From Narthecium ossifragum (taxonomy: Eukaryota; Streptophyta; Magnoliopsida; Dioscoreales; Nartheciaceae): 64,000 nt of DNA. The DNA lies in assembly GCA_963920575.1 (NCBI GenBank), contig OY986970.1, forward strand, positions 22,699,274-22,763,273, given 5' to 3'. Under the pieces are notes generated by a model that worked only from the letters and a program-made list of their open reading frames with translations, was not told the origin of the DNA and made no database searches. Below are positions 11,101 to 22,204 of the stretch, in pieces (the stretch's first letter is position 1; every line of letters begins with the position of its first letter). The position numbers and the translations under genes were made by a program.

Positions 11101-12586
11101 ATGCTAGATGCTAAATGCTAATCTTCAGTGCACTATGTTATGCTCTCAATCAATTCCGGGGATCTAATACTAACCTCACAAATTCTCATATTCCCATGTT
11201 GGATATATATCTCACGCCTGCCTTGCAGAAATTCATCTTTTTACCGATCTGTGGATTAACCAAGGGGTGATAATCCTTGGAAATGTTTATATTAAATGGG
11301 CCGAGGTTGTGCCAGATGTTTAATCGGTTTCTTAATACTATGGAGATGCTTATATTGTGCGGGCCAGAGGTGCCTTGTGAATTGAATAGCTAGGGGTGTG
11401 CCCCATTGTACAATTTTCTGGTTGACTACGGTGCATGCCGTCGTAATGCCGGAATTTGGACTGAAACGTGGTAACATTGTAATAGCTTAGTTCTCTTTTA
11501 TGTATTATACGATAAATTGGACATGCTTGATGAGATGTCATGTAGAGACACCTAGGCCTAGTTGTTTGAATAGGCTCATGCATGATGATTGCATTAGAGG
11601 CATTCAGGCTAGGTGGTAGGCGATGGATTCGATCGCCGATCCGGGGTTCTCGGGTAGCCCGGATCTAGCCCTAGGACCGGGGTTTGGGGTAGTTGAGGAT
11701 TAGGACGTGATTGTCATCGAATGATCATAATTGATATCATTGAGGTTATTGTTATAGTCGACCATGTTGGATATTATTGTATTTGAGGTGTAGAGGTCGT
11801 GTCGGGTTTCCAAGGCCAAGCGCTAAGGATGGTTGTCGATATCCCTGACATGTGTGTCCCCACGAGAGATGGTATGACTGTGCAGGATGGTACCTGGACA
11901 GGAGCCCGCAGTCTTTGTTTCCTCTCGTCTGTTCTTGGGTGAGGGTGGGACCTGGAAAGGAGCCCTCGGGAATTGACGGGGTTATGGGACCCCTTGGCAT
12001 ACCTTAGGCTTAGGCGGAGAACGACACAGTTGCAGTTTCCCTTCCTTTCTGTGTGACGTAGAGTAGAACCCTACTGGGCATTGTTGCTCACCCTACCTGG
12101 GCTGCATCGGCGATGCAGGTCGATGCAGTTCCTTCTTTCATGTGTTCCTTTAGAAGATGGCGCGGTATTCCGAGGTGATCGAGGACTTGGAGCTTCGAGG
12201 AGTTCATCTACAGATAATTTACAGTCTTAATCAATGATGTACAAATTGATGTATAAATTGAGGTATAACTTGATGTATTCGAGAACATAAATGTATAATC
12301 ATTAATTCAGTTGTACTGGAGAAATGTTGTATTATTCTTTGATGTAGACATTTGAGAAATGTAATAATGAGTTACTTATTGTTGTTTCTTTGTACAACTT
12401 GAAATGGTCATATTATGAAATGTACATGTTTCTTGTGTTATAATTATAGTGGAGATTCTGTCAAAATTTTCATGAACTGGAGACCGAATTAATCATTTAT
12501 ATGCTTGTTGCGCCAATTGATGATGTAAATAGGTTTAGGTGGCTCACGCTTCGATCTGGATGGGTTTTCTGGGTCGGGGTGTGACA
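8123..12586. mobile_element. Non-coding LTR-type element(s) bounded by inverted TGTCAC ends
   Basis: The left edge begins TGTCACGTTCGG on the plus strand. The right edge begins TGTCACACCCCGACCC on the minus strand. Both edges are followed, in their own direction, by similar diverged blocks: an AAATTTTGAC segment followed by a TTTCC/TCTCC purine-flanked stretch, and later a GGTAGG-GAGTAAC/GAGCAAC ... CAGTAGGG segment (8509-8545 and about 12095-12065) and GGTCCCATAACCCC (about 8609-8622 and 11977-11990). These features suit large non-autonomous LTR derivatives. The interior (9.2-11.6 kb) has no gag-pol; its open frames are compositional. Either two LTRs in opposite orientation or one element with long inverted ends would fit. 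Flanking bases show no target duplication. Confidence 0.5.
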
Positions 12587-14013
12587 GCTTCATTTTGGAA
12601 TGGGGTGAATCTTTGCTTGAAGGTGTTTGCCCCTTTAGTCAAGGTGCTTCGCATTGTCGATGGGAATAAAAAGCCATCAATGGGCTTTGTGTACGGTGAA
12701 CTACTTAGAGCCAAAGAGGAGATTAAAATAGCATTCAAAGATCAAAAGCTCACTATCGTCCAATCCTTGACATTGTTGATGGGAAAGCCCGTGATTGACT
12801 TGATAGTCCATTGCATTTAGCGGGCTACCTCTTGAACCCTTATTACACATATAAGGCTCTAAACATTGAAAATGATAATGTGGTCATGGATGGGTTCTTT
12901 ACTTGTGTTGAGATATTCTTTTCCGATGATATGGAGACTCAAAACTTTGGTGACTAACAAAGAATTGCATAAGTTTTTGAAGAAAGAGGGTGCATTTGGA
13001 AGAGCTTTGGCTAAGGTGGGATGCTCACAAAATGACGACAATTATGATCCGGGTAAGAAATACTTAAAATTTTTATATATCCAATTGTTATTGTTATGTT
13101 TTTTTTGCTTTGGAGTATATAATATATACTAATGCATAATTGTTGTTGCTTTTGATGTCTTTTAGTTGCAAGGTGGAATATTTATGGGAACAATGTACCA
13201 ACATTGCAAAGACTGACTAAAAGGATACTTTCATTGACTACAAGTTCATCCGGATGTGAGAGAAATTGAAGCGCTTTTGAGGGGGTAAGTACTTATTTAG
13301 TTATGCTATGCACTTATACTAACTAGTAAGTTGTAATGTAGTTTACAGTTAACTAATAAAGCTAATAATATACTTTTTTTTTTCCTTAATGCAGATCCAT
13401 ACAAAGAAAAGGAATGGACTAGATACGACAAGGTTGAACAATTTAGTCTATGTCCAATTCAATGCCAAGATCATCAACAAGAAGAGAAGAGAGAAAGAGA
13501 AGAATGCGGATGTACTACTTGCTAGTGAAGCTACTATGGCAAAAGGATGGATTGTTGATGGTGGTGATGAAGATGTTGAGTTGGATCTTATTAGTCAAAC
13601 GGTTGGAGAGGGATCGACGGTGGATGGTGGCTTATAGTCTAGGAGAAGTTCTAGACTTCAAGAAATTACTATTAGAGAACTGGAGGAGGATTTTGTATCA
13701 GACGAAGAGGAAGAAGAAGATGAGATGGATTTTGAGTTTGAGTCCGATACGGAGGGAGTACTAGAGGGATATGGAGAAGAAGAATTTGAGGCATATGCTT
13801 GAAAGTTGCTAGAATCAAAACTTTGAAAATAATAGTGTTGCTATTTAAGCTTTATATTTTTATTTATATAATTATATCATTTAAATGTAATAAAAATTAA
13901 ATTAAAATTTAAAAAATAAAACCACCTAGTCCTTGCCTAGGTGTCCGACTAGTCATCTAGGCGCTAGTCCTCGGGCTTCCGCCCGACTAACGCCTAGCAT
14001 TTTTTAGAACCTT
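12587..14013 (+). pseudogene. hAT transposase remnant (C-terminal half) with right terminus
   Basis: Reading on the plus strand from 12589 gives SFWNGVNLCLKVF, PLVKVLRIVDG and KPSMGFVYGELL, the middle block of plant hAT transposases. At 13389-13480 it gives HTKKRNGLDTTRLNNLVYV, from the dimerisation region. Acidic residues follow to about 13800. Stops and frame changes at 12818, 13130 and 13635 interrupt it. The right end carries CGCCTAG-type repeats and finishes TTAGAACCTTG at about 14013, a hAT-like terminus. The left half is missing where the TGTCAC element abuts, so the remnant was truncated by, or before, that insertion. Confidence 0.7.
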
Positions 14014-14330
14014 GAGAATATCATCATTGAGACGGATTCACTCGCCGAAGTTCATATCCTTAATGGGCTAAGGGTATGGCCCCCAGACTTGGAGCATATT
14101 GCTAAGGAGATTTGGTTGCATGCACTCCTTTTTTATTCTGTTCTCTTTTTATATATTTCAAGAGAGCGTAACACGAAAGCCGACAGTGTTGCTCGAGCGT
14201 ATCGCAGATCCAGGTTTATGTTTAACTGGTCTTGCGAGTCAGGGACTCTGTTGTTAGACAACTAGTTTTGTTGTAATGATTGGATGTAAATATTAGCCTA
14301 TGGGCTCATCTCATAAAAAAATAATACTTT
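14014..14330 (+). pseudogene. LINE 3' tail with RNase H-like domain fragment
   Basis: The plus strand reads IIIETDSLAEVHILNG, then ISRERNTKADSVARA, which is the end of the RNase H domain found at the C terminus of plant LINE ORF2. A 3' UTR ending in A-runs near 14314-14321 follows. The fragment is 5' truncated and abuts the hAT end. Confidence 0.65.
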
Positions 14331-14523
14331 AACATTTAAGATATAATCCAACTCATTTGTTAATATTCACGTGGCTAGCCCAACCCATAGTCGACTAAGG
14401 CAGTGGCCAAGGGCCCCAGATTAAAGAACCGTTAAAGAGGGGCCCCAATTAATATGAGTTAAGAGGCCAAAGGACCCCCCAAAGTGTACTTTTTATGACC
14501 TTAATGGAGAATAATTAGTTGGA

Positions 14524-14850
14524 AATTTTTTTAAAATAATATTATTTTAATAAATTATTATTAAAATATGCCTATGAAGAAAGAATTTATGAAAATATGC
14601 ATGGTTTGGCCACGTCAGCGCCACGCTGGCGTGGCCTTTTATTTTTTTAATCCTGCCAATGAAGACATAACTACAAGTTACGTCTTTATTAAAGTCATAA
14701 CTTGGAGTTACGTCTTTGATCTTTCCCCCCAAACTGCACCGAGGACAAGTGCGGATAGGAGTGGCTCTTATACGGCGTAAGTTGAAGTTACGTCTATATT
14801 ACATGAGTACATTAGTAAGACGTAACTTAAAGTTACGTTTTCACTGGACC
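14524..14850. repeat. Left TIR of the PMD-carrying MULE
   Basis: This is the inverted partner of 18845-19147. It contains repeated near-palindromes of the type AACTTGAAGTTACGTC, so the arm itself can fold. Confidence 0.75.
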
Positions 14851-15340
14851 CTTTTCCGTGAGTACATTAGTTACTTGGTACTCACAGTAACCTCACACTT
14901 GAGTTTTTTTTTCCCACTCTGTACAACCATACAATCAAATAGAAATACAATGTTTACAAATATGAATCACATTCACATCTAAACACCCACCCACCCCATT
15001 CACATCTAAACACTCACCCACCTCATTCACATCTAAACACAGTCTTTATATAAATAGAAATCATTTACATTAAACATCATTAACATATTTAAATTGTCAC
15101 AAACCATTAACAAAAAAAACCAAAGTTATCATAGAAGACAATCACAACCTCCAAGTTTTTTGCTTCTTCTTCATTGCCATCTTTTTCTTCCTCGACGGTT
15201 GAGCCTCTCCTCCCCCCATCGTAGCACCGACACCGACATCATGCTCAACACGTCCCTCCGGATCCTCCTCTGTCGTGCCCATAACTGGATATGATGATGG
15301 TATATATTAAGATATCGATATGTCACAGAAAGTAGTATGC

Positions 15341-17365
15341 CTAGTAGTCTGTTTGTGACTGTTGTGAACTGACAGGATCTCCGCCGCAAATCCGCAAATC
15401 CTCCATCATAGAGTAGAATACCGGTGTCAAACGATCGGCGAGCTCCTCTCCAAAACGATCGCGACACATCATGTAATTCTCCTCGGCTGTGTCATACTGT
15501 TAATGGCGAGTTAAGAAAGTTTGGTTAGATTAACATAATATAAGAATTAATTACTAACAAACAAATTATATTTACCAGCTTCCGTAGCAGGTGTATGTTC
15601 AGCTGATAGGCCATTCTGTTCTCCAATCTAGGCCTACTGATATACCGCCTGGTGATCCCCCAGTACCACTGCAAATATGACGCATGATCCTCACCATCAT
15701 CCACTGCACCGTCAATGATTCTCTGGTGCCGCTCCTCCCATTGGGTGATATACTAGTGATGCGTAGTGACCCAGTCCGCAGTAACATTGCCCCGACGGCT
15801 TGCACGTGCTAGTCTCTCTGTCACCGAGGGCGGTATCTCTTGTCGCAGGCCAAACTGCCACATCACCTGTAGTGCATGGTGCATCTCCACAACATCAAAG
15901 CATATGAGCGGCACATTACTCCTCCAGACAGCAAACCCCGCTGTGCAAAGGGCTGGTAATTGTGCTAGACGCTGCGGTATGTATGGATACCATATAATCT
16001 ATAATTTTAAAATACGAACTCAGTTAGATCACATCACCATTAAAGTAGGTAACAAAATCATGGATCGTGAGCAATAATACATGGGATGACAACTGCCTAT
16101 CCAACTGCTCTCGGTAGTAGGCTAAGTAACGACCACGCGGGTTCACTCTATCGCTGTGTGGTGGTATCCATCTACATTACACATAAATAGTTAGATGATA
16201 ATGCTAACCAAACTTTAAAAAATATTTGAAAAAAATCAAGAGTTCGTACTGGATTGCTAAGGGGCCTTCAAGGATACGAAAATCACACTCCTCATTTTGC
16301 TCTTGGGTAGCTAGCGGTCGTCGTGGCATTAGTTCAGGTCATCCTATATGGAGGTGCTCCCATGACCATACCTGTGAAAACAACTCTATATTAGGTATAA
16401 TATAAAATATTTAAAGCAATTATATATAATATTTAAATGATAAATCACCTGTAACATGTAAAGACATCCAGAGATCTCATGCTTTCCTCTTTGTGAAGCT
16501 TTACATAGCTCCCGAAAGAGATGTGCTAGGCACGCCGCCCCCCAAACATACTGTTCACATATGTCCAAGTCATACAACAAATGTAGGTACTTCATATGTA
16601 CCTACAATTGAAAGACAATGTTAGTTGATCCAATAGATCGATAAATAAAATATAAATAGGCAATTGTACTTACCCTGGAGCCACTCGCGTCAGGTACCAC
16701 TAAACAGCCTAACACATATAGGATGTAGGCGCACATGGCCTGATATACAAATAGATCCATGGCATCTAATCCAATATGTTCGAAAGTAGCGTGTAGCCAC
16801 GACAACTCAAGCATAGTCAGCCGACCCTCTGCGGATACAACACCGAGCAACTCCAAGCATATGTCATGCCAAATGCCTGACGTGCTCCCTGAAACTACCG
16901 GGCCACCAACAGGTAAACTTATCAGTATCCCAACATCCTGCAATGTGATTGTCATCTCCCCGTGGCGCAAGTGGAAAGTAGTAGTCTCTGGTCGCCATCG
17001 CTCCACTAGCGCTGTGATCAAACACCGATCAAGTCGAATCGATAGCAGTCTGCTGACAACATAAAATCCCAAACGCCAAAGCAAGTCTATTTGACGCTCG
17101 TCCACAATCGGCCAAGACCGTAAACACAATGAGTGCTCTGTACACTTAAGGTCGAGGTCATCTTCATTTTGTATGTAAAAATACAATAAATTAAAATATT
17201 AAATTTAATAACAATAATTTTATATATTTAAAATTTAGCTGGCCATCCCAAACCGTTGTGGAGCGATGCTTGCCCTGGTCCCAAAGTACGTATGGAGAAA
17301 TCAGAGCAGGCTCACCCTCGTACGGCCTTGGGTCAAAGGCCCTCATTTGAGCCATCTCGAGCCTA
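15341..17365 (-). pseudogene. Plant mobile domain (MAIN/MAIL-like) gene inside a MULE
   Basis: Exons on the minus strand (roughly 17365-17240, 17180-16674, 16605-16450, about 16371-16250, about 16173-16080, about 15995-15575, and one ending at 15341) spell a PMD. Motifs include LISPYVLWDQG, HRSTTVWDGQ, ALVERWRPETTTFHLRHGEM, TITLQDVGILISLPVGG, VWGAACLAHLFRELCKAS, VWSWEHL, WYPYIPQRLAQLPALC, VWRSNVPLICFDVVEMH and MWQFGLRQEIPP. Splice sites are mostly canonical. Two in-frame stops were seen, TGA at 16341-16339 and TAG at 15755-15753, each one transition from a sense codon. PMD proteins act in gene and transposon silencing in Arabidopsis. Here the domain lies between MULE TIRs next to transposase remnants, so I read it as a transposon-borne, recently inactivated copy. 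Confidence 0.8.
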
Positions 17366-17459
17366 TTGCATGCATTTAAAAAATGTTAATATATAGGCCA
17401 AAATGAAGGATATGTGTAGTCTACAAAAGGAATATACATTAGTACAATAATTAGAGAAG

Positions 17460-17720
17460 TATCATTACCCGTGTATCTGTGTTAGGTAATGGTTCGCGGC
17501 ATGTAGCCCTGTTGTGACCCGTCTGATTGCACCTACTGCATCTTAGATGTTACAGTCCTCTCCTTTCATCCATGCCATTATGCAACATTATACTCCTCGT
17601 ACACCCAGCTAGCCTTCGCACATGTGGGGGAAGCAATGTGTACTCTTCGACTACCGGCCAATGTTGACGTCCACAAATAGGATGGAAATGAGTTGCATAT
17701 GTTTGTTTGTACTTGCTGGA
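17460..17720 (-). pseudogene. MURA-type transposase C-terminus with zinc knuckle
   Basis: The minus strand gives HPICGRQHWPVVEEY, then LPPHVRRLAG. After a stop it gives RCSRCNQTGHNRATC, a CX2CX4HX4C knuckle. This order (proline-rich block, then knuckle) is that of the C-terminal tail of Mutator transposases. The catalytic core that should precede it is absent, so the transposase gene is internally deleted. Confidence 0.6.
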
Positions 17721-17816
17721 GGAGTAAAACGGTCAAACAAAATTGTATGCCAAAGCCCTGAATGATATGTCACCGCATACGGCTAAGAATAAATTACATG
17801 TTTAACAATAAATTAC

Positions 17817-18285
17817 TTACTGTGATGTCTGGTGTCTGAAGATAGGAGCGCCATAAGACCCAAGAGAGACGTTATCCGTTGAATCGTCTTCTCGTTGTAG
17901 TAGGCGTGTAAATTCACCAAATGCCGTGTTATTTGAAGGGTTCTTGTTAACTTCGACACCAATTTTCACCAAGAACAATTTTATACTTGGAATGACTGGA
18001 TAGAAGCTAAGAATACCACTAGTATCACTATCATCATTTATGTCTACAATGCAATACATGCTTTCTCCCATTGGATATCTACAAGTTATGCGAATGTCGA
18101 AATAGTTTGAATTGTATCCAGTCAAATCAAACATTAAAGCCTTTAAATCCGCATAACTTGCATTTTTTCGTATCCTACTTGGTTTGATTCAGCCACCTAT
18201 GTACTCAATATCATCCGCATTACCCTGTAATTCCACCTTTTCGTCCATCCGACACAATAGTGGAACAATGCCACTATCCATCACT
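17817..18285 (-). pseudogene. MURA-type transposase N-terminal region
   Basis: The minus strand reads MDSGIVPLLCRMD, DIEYIGG, a stop, then NASYADLKALMFDLTGY, IRITCRYPMGESMYCIVDI and LFLVKIGVEV. The order YxGG, SYxDL and a beta-rich domain resembles the N-terminal domain of MuDR-type transposases. It ends at a splice-like junction, and the catalytic DDE region is missing downstream. Confidence 0.5.
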
Positions 18286-18844
18286 ATAAATAACACAAAT
18301 ATGATGACAATTATGAGTCGATTATAAAGAAATTACAAGTTAATAGTAAAAATTCATGTGGAAAACATGTTTTCATATAATCTAATTAAATTAATACTAG
18401 AAATTTATGAAATTTATCAACAATGTCACTACCCAAATCACCATACCAGAATGATTAAAAAACGAATTTTATAATAAAAAATGGGCATCTCAATTCTTAT
18501 AAAAAACCCTAATTTGATTATATAAACTCTAAATCTCACACAAAAAGCATATAACTAAAATTTCAAAAAAAACTCACTGGAAAGCAAGATGGAGAGAAGC
18601 AAAAGGATCTTGGAGAATTTGGCCGGATGATCGCCAGAAAATGACCGGAAAATTTTCAAGAAATAACTCCTCTTGAAGGAGTGGATGGATGGGGAAGGAG
18701 GGGAGCTGTGAGCCGCGGGGCCGCGCGCGGAGCGCCGAGGAGATGCGCCGGAGATCGCCGGAAAGAGGAGGAGGAGGGCCTTCGCCCGAGTGGGGAAGGA
18801 GGAGGGTGGGAGGTCGGGTGGGGAAGGAGAAGGGCCCGCGCGCG

Positions 18845-19147
18845 GGGGGTAGATGACGATGAAAGACATAGGTTGAAGTTACGTCTTTATTAATATAGGC
18901 GTAACTCCAACCTACGTTTTATAACGGCCACTCTCCTATCCGCCCTTAGCCTTTGTGCGGTGGGGAGAAGGTCAAATATACGTAACTTCTTGAAGTTACA
19001 TCTTCATTGGCAGGATTAAAAAAATAAAAAGCCACGCCAACATGGTGCTGACGTTGCCAAACCAGACATACTTTCATAAATACTTTCTTCAAAGACATAT
19101 TATAATAATAATTTATTAAAATAATATTATTTTAAATAAAATTTCCT
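18845..19147. repeat. Right TIR of the PMD-carrying MULE
   Basis: This is the inverted copy of 14524-14850, with about 80% or more identity by eye and small indels. Just inside it (18660-18850) is a GC-rich block with no recognisable protein. Confidence 0.75.
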
Positions 19148-19852
19148 AATTGGATTTTGAAAGTTCCAACTTCTAAGAATCATTTATCCCATTACTTTCA
19201 AAATCCACAATAAAAGTGACCCCCAAAAATTTATGTTCTCAGAGAATGAAAAACTAACAATTAATTTAAGAAATCACGACATTAAAGAGGCCCCACAAAA
19301 TATGGTGTTTTCAAATCCCACGTTCAAAAGGGGCTCTTAAGGTTCTAGTATTCTAACTAAAATTAAGAACACGAACCAATTTTATACCTCAAAAAACTAA
19401 AATTATTTTATTAAATTTAATTATTAAACTATTTAAATTATATTATTGTTATAAAAATATAAAGATTGTACAAATTTTTTTTTCCTAAGGCCCCACTTTG
19501 TATTGGGCCAGCGCTAAATTTTCATGAACCTTGTTTTGTTTTTTGCGCTTAGTTGAGCCCAGAGGGCTGGATTACAAACCTAACATACAAAACACTGCCA
19601 TCCATGGCAGCGGGGCACGACACACCGGCCTCTGACAACAACACAATGCCCACCGGCAACAAAAATGCCTCCTTAGAGAGGTTATTTACTTTAATATTAC
19701 AATCTCTAGAGACAAAAGAGAATAAAACCCGTTTCTAGTTGGCATGACAAGTCCGAAATCTTTCTCAATCTATACTCTAGATCCGGAGTCCACACCTCTC
19801 TCCCAATTAGGTTTGTCAGGGTTGTGAGCCCCTAACAGGCCTTGGAGTGAGT
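19148..19852. other. Intergenic DNA with diverged AGGCCCC-type repeats
   Basis: The sequence flanking the MULE on both sides (14400-14480 and 19280-19510) shares TTAAAGAGG-GGCCCC blocks in direct orientation. The MULE may therefore have entered an older repeat. No coding region was recognised. Confidence 0.4.
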
Positions 19853-19857
19853 CATCT

Positions 19858-20392
19858 TGTAACGCCCCGGCTCTCCACTGGGCCCTGGCCCGCGGGCTCC
19901 CGGTCCGACCAGGATCTGCCCAGTGGAGCCGCTCCCCAACACAATATCGTCCGCTTTTGGCTCACCGCAGAAATCTGGGAAAACTTCCCAGTATCGTGTG
20001 ACTACTCCAGGTCGAGTACGCTTAATCATGGAGTTTTCTGACGGATCACTGCCATCACGACTTTAAAACGCGTTATGTCTATTAAGGGCTTAGTATATAC
20101 TTATATCAAACCCCGGACCATACCCAGGCGTTGTGGGATTGCTTACCCGGCTACCCGACTCAGCCCCGCCCTCCAGGCGCAGGCATCTTGTCCCATGGTA
20201 GACCCAGCGAGCCTCACAATCCACCCCCCTTGGAGGCCCAGCGTCCTTGCTGGCACAATTTCCGGCTGGGAACCGGCTCTGATACCATACTGTAACGCCC
20301 CGACCCTCCACTGGGAAGCGACACCGCTGGGCAGATCCTGGTCGGACCGGGAGCCTGCGGGCTGGGGCCCAGTGGCGGGCCGGGGCGTTACA
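19858..20392 (-). mobile_element. Rearranged TRIM with inverted LTR end in place of its 5' LTR
   Basis: The element is bounded by a perfect 5-bp TSD, CATCT (19853-19857 and 20393-20397). On the minus strand it has a 3' LTR at 20218-19858 (361 bp) and a 72-bp internal domain at 20290-20219 with a purine run and a TGGTATCAGAGC primer-binding site (initiator tRNA-Met). Instead of a ~360-bp 5' LTR, only 102 bp (20291-20392) remain. That segment has a short LTR end next to the primer site fused to about 75-80 bp of the same LTR end in reverse. Both outer termini are therefore the same LTR end, TGTAACGCCCCGG facing inward. Confidence 0.88.
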
Positions 20393-21362
20393 CATCTGGA
20401 GGTGGGATGGTCAATGCCAACACTCAGGGGCGGACTCAAGAGTAGCCTGCACCGGGCAGTAGCCCGGTCAGCCCACAAGAAATCCTCTTAAACAATTTTG
20501 TTTAGATTTTGTTTAGCCCAATCAAATAAAAAGAAAATGCGTCTAGCCCAAGGCCCAAGCCCATTTAACTACTTCAGGGTTACTTGAACAGCTCTGCCCA
20601 CCCGAACCCAAGGTGAATGCTCGGCTGCTCGCACGAAACGCAGAGAGAGACAGAGAGAGATCGATTTTTCTTCTCTCTCGTCTCCTTTTCTCAATTTAAA
20701 TCCAAATTGTTTCTTTCCTAAAAATTTTGGAGATCAAATACTCACAATTTCATCTCTTCCATCAATTCCGTGTAAGGGATGGGGGAGATTCAAGCTCTTC
20801 TTCATCTTCATTGAAAAAGAGGTAATTTCTTCATGTTTTTCTATTAGATTCTTTAGTGATTTTTAATTATTCTTGGAAAATGGTGGCTTGATTCTTGTGT
20901 GTTTTAATGGTGGAATTGATTCCATATGGGAAAAACCTAGTTTTTTGGGGTTGTGTTATTGTATAGATTAGGGATTAGGGAAAATAAAAAATGATGGTAT
21001 GATGGATTTATATATATATATAACTCACCAAAAGCATGCTTAGAAGTAAATAATTAATTAGTTTATGGGAATCTGGTAGTTGATGATGAAGCATGCTTAA
21101 GAGACAAGAGTTAAAAATTAATTAATTGGCTTAGAAGTTGGAGACCGGAGAGTTAGGGGCCCATCCTCACATATATAATATGTAGATTGCTAATATATGA
21201 AGTCTCATGAGCTTTATTATGTAGATTGGTTCAATTTAAACCAAAACCTTACTTCCTAATTTAGGAAAGCAACACTAACTTGTTTTATTAATTGCTTTAT
21301 ACTATACCTAAGATTTACATTTTATTGTGATTGTTTTGAGTTACTAAATAGTTGAACGTGCA

Positions 21363-22164
21363 TGTAACACCCCGGCCCGCGGGCTCCCGATCCGACCAGG
21401 ATCTGCTCAGCGGCGCCGCTCCCCGACACAATATTGTCCGCTTTTGGCTCACCGCAGAAATCTGGAAAAACTTCCCAGTAGGTCACTCATCGTGTGACTA
21501 CTTCAGGTTGAGCACGCTTAACCATGGAGTTTTCTGACGGATCACTGCCATCACGGCTTTAAAACGCGTTGTGTCTATTTAAGGACTTACTATATACTTA
21601 TATCGAACCCCGGACCATACCCAGGCGTTGTGGGATTGCTTACCCGGCTACCCGACTCAACCTCACCCTCCATGCGCAGGCATCTTGTCCCACGGTAGAC
21701 CAAGCGGGCCTCACAATCCACCCCCCTTGGAGGCCCAGCATCCTCGCTGGCACAATTTCCGGTTGGGAACCAGCTCTGATACCATACTGTAACACCCCGG
21801 TCCTCCACTGGGCCCCGGCCTGGGGGCTCCCGATCCGACCAGGATCTGCCCAGCGGCGCCGCTCCCCGACACAATATTATCCACTTTTAGCTCACAGCAG
21901 AAATCTGGAAAAACTTTCCAGTAGGTCACCCATCGTGTGACTACTCCAGGTCGAGCACGCTTAACCATGAAGTTGAAGTTTTCTGACGGATCACTGCCAT
22001 CACGGCTTTAAAACGCGTTGTGTCTATTTAAGGACTTACTATATACTTATATCGAACCTCAGACCATACCCAAGCGTTGTGAAATTGCTTACCCGGCTAC
22101 CCGACTCAGCCCCGCCCTCCAGGCGCAGGCATCTTGTCGCACGGTAGACCCAGCGGGCCTCACA
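21363..22164 (-). mobile_element. Complete TRIM with 72-bp internal domain
   Basis: The 802-bp element has a perfect 5-bp TSD GTGCA (21358-21362 and 22165-22169). On the minus strand the 5' LTR is 22164-21788 (377 bp) and the 3' LTR is 21715-21363 (353 bp). Both start TGTGAGGCCCGC and end CGGGGTGTTACA, and differ by a small deletion and scattered substitutions. The internal domain is 21787-21716: a 3-nt spacer, the primer-binding site TGGTATCAGAGC (21784-21773), and a purine tract CCAAGGGGGGTGGAT directly before the 3' LTR. There is no room for any protein, so it must be mobilised in trans. Confidence 0.93.
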
Positions 22165-22204
22165 GTGCATATAAATTATACTGGATTTTGAGTTCTTCAT
22201 TGTG

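Larger units (their letters stand above)
14524..19147 (-). mobile_element. Mutator-like element carrying a plant mobile domain gene
   Basis: Long inverted repeats of about 300-330 bp (about 14524-14850 and 18845-19147) enclose 4.6 kb. Shared TIR features, in order, are an AAAATAATATTATTTTAATAA core, GAAGAAAG, TTTGGC, ACGTCAGC, AATCCTGCCAATGAAGA, GCGGATAGGAG and several copies of AAGTTACGTC. Inside, on the minus strand, lie remnants of a MURA-type transposase and then a PMD gene. A 9-bp target duplication could not be placed because the outermost TIR bases are diverged. PMD-bearing MULEs are known in plants. Confidence 0.75.

Noticed and set aside
18555..18893. GC-rich frames on both strands
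   Set aside because: They sit next to the MULE TIR, with Arg/Gly or Pro/Ser content set by composition, and no domain.
20075..20491. 138-codon plus-strand frame and overlapping minus-strand frames
   Set aside because: They lie inside the TRIM LTR and internal domain, which are non-coding in this family.
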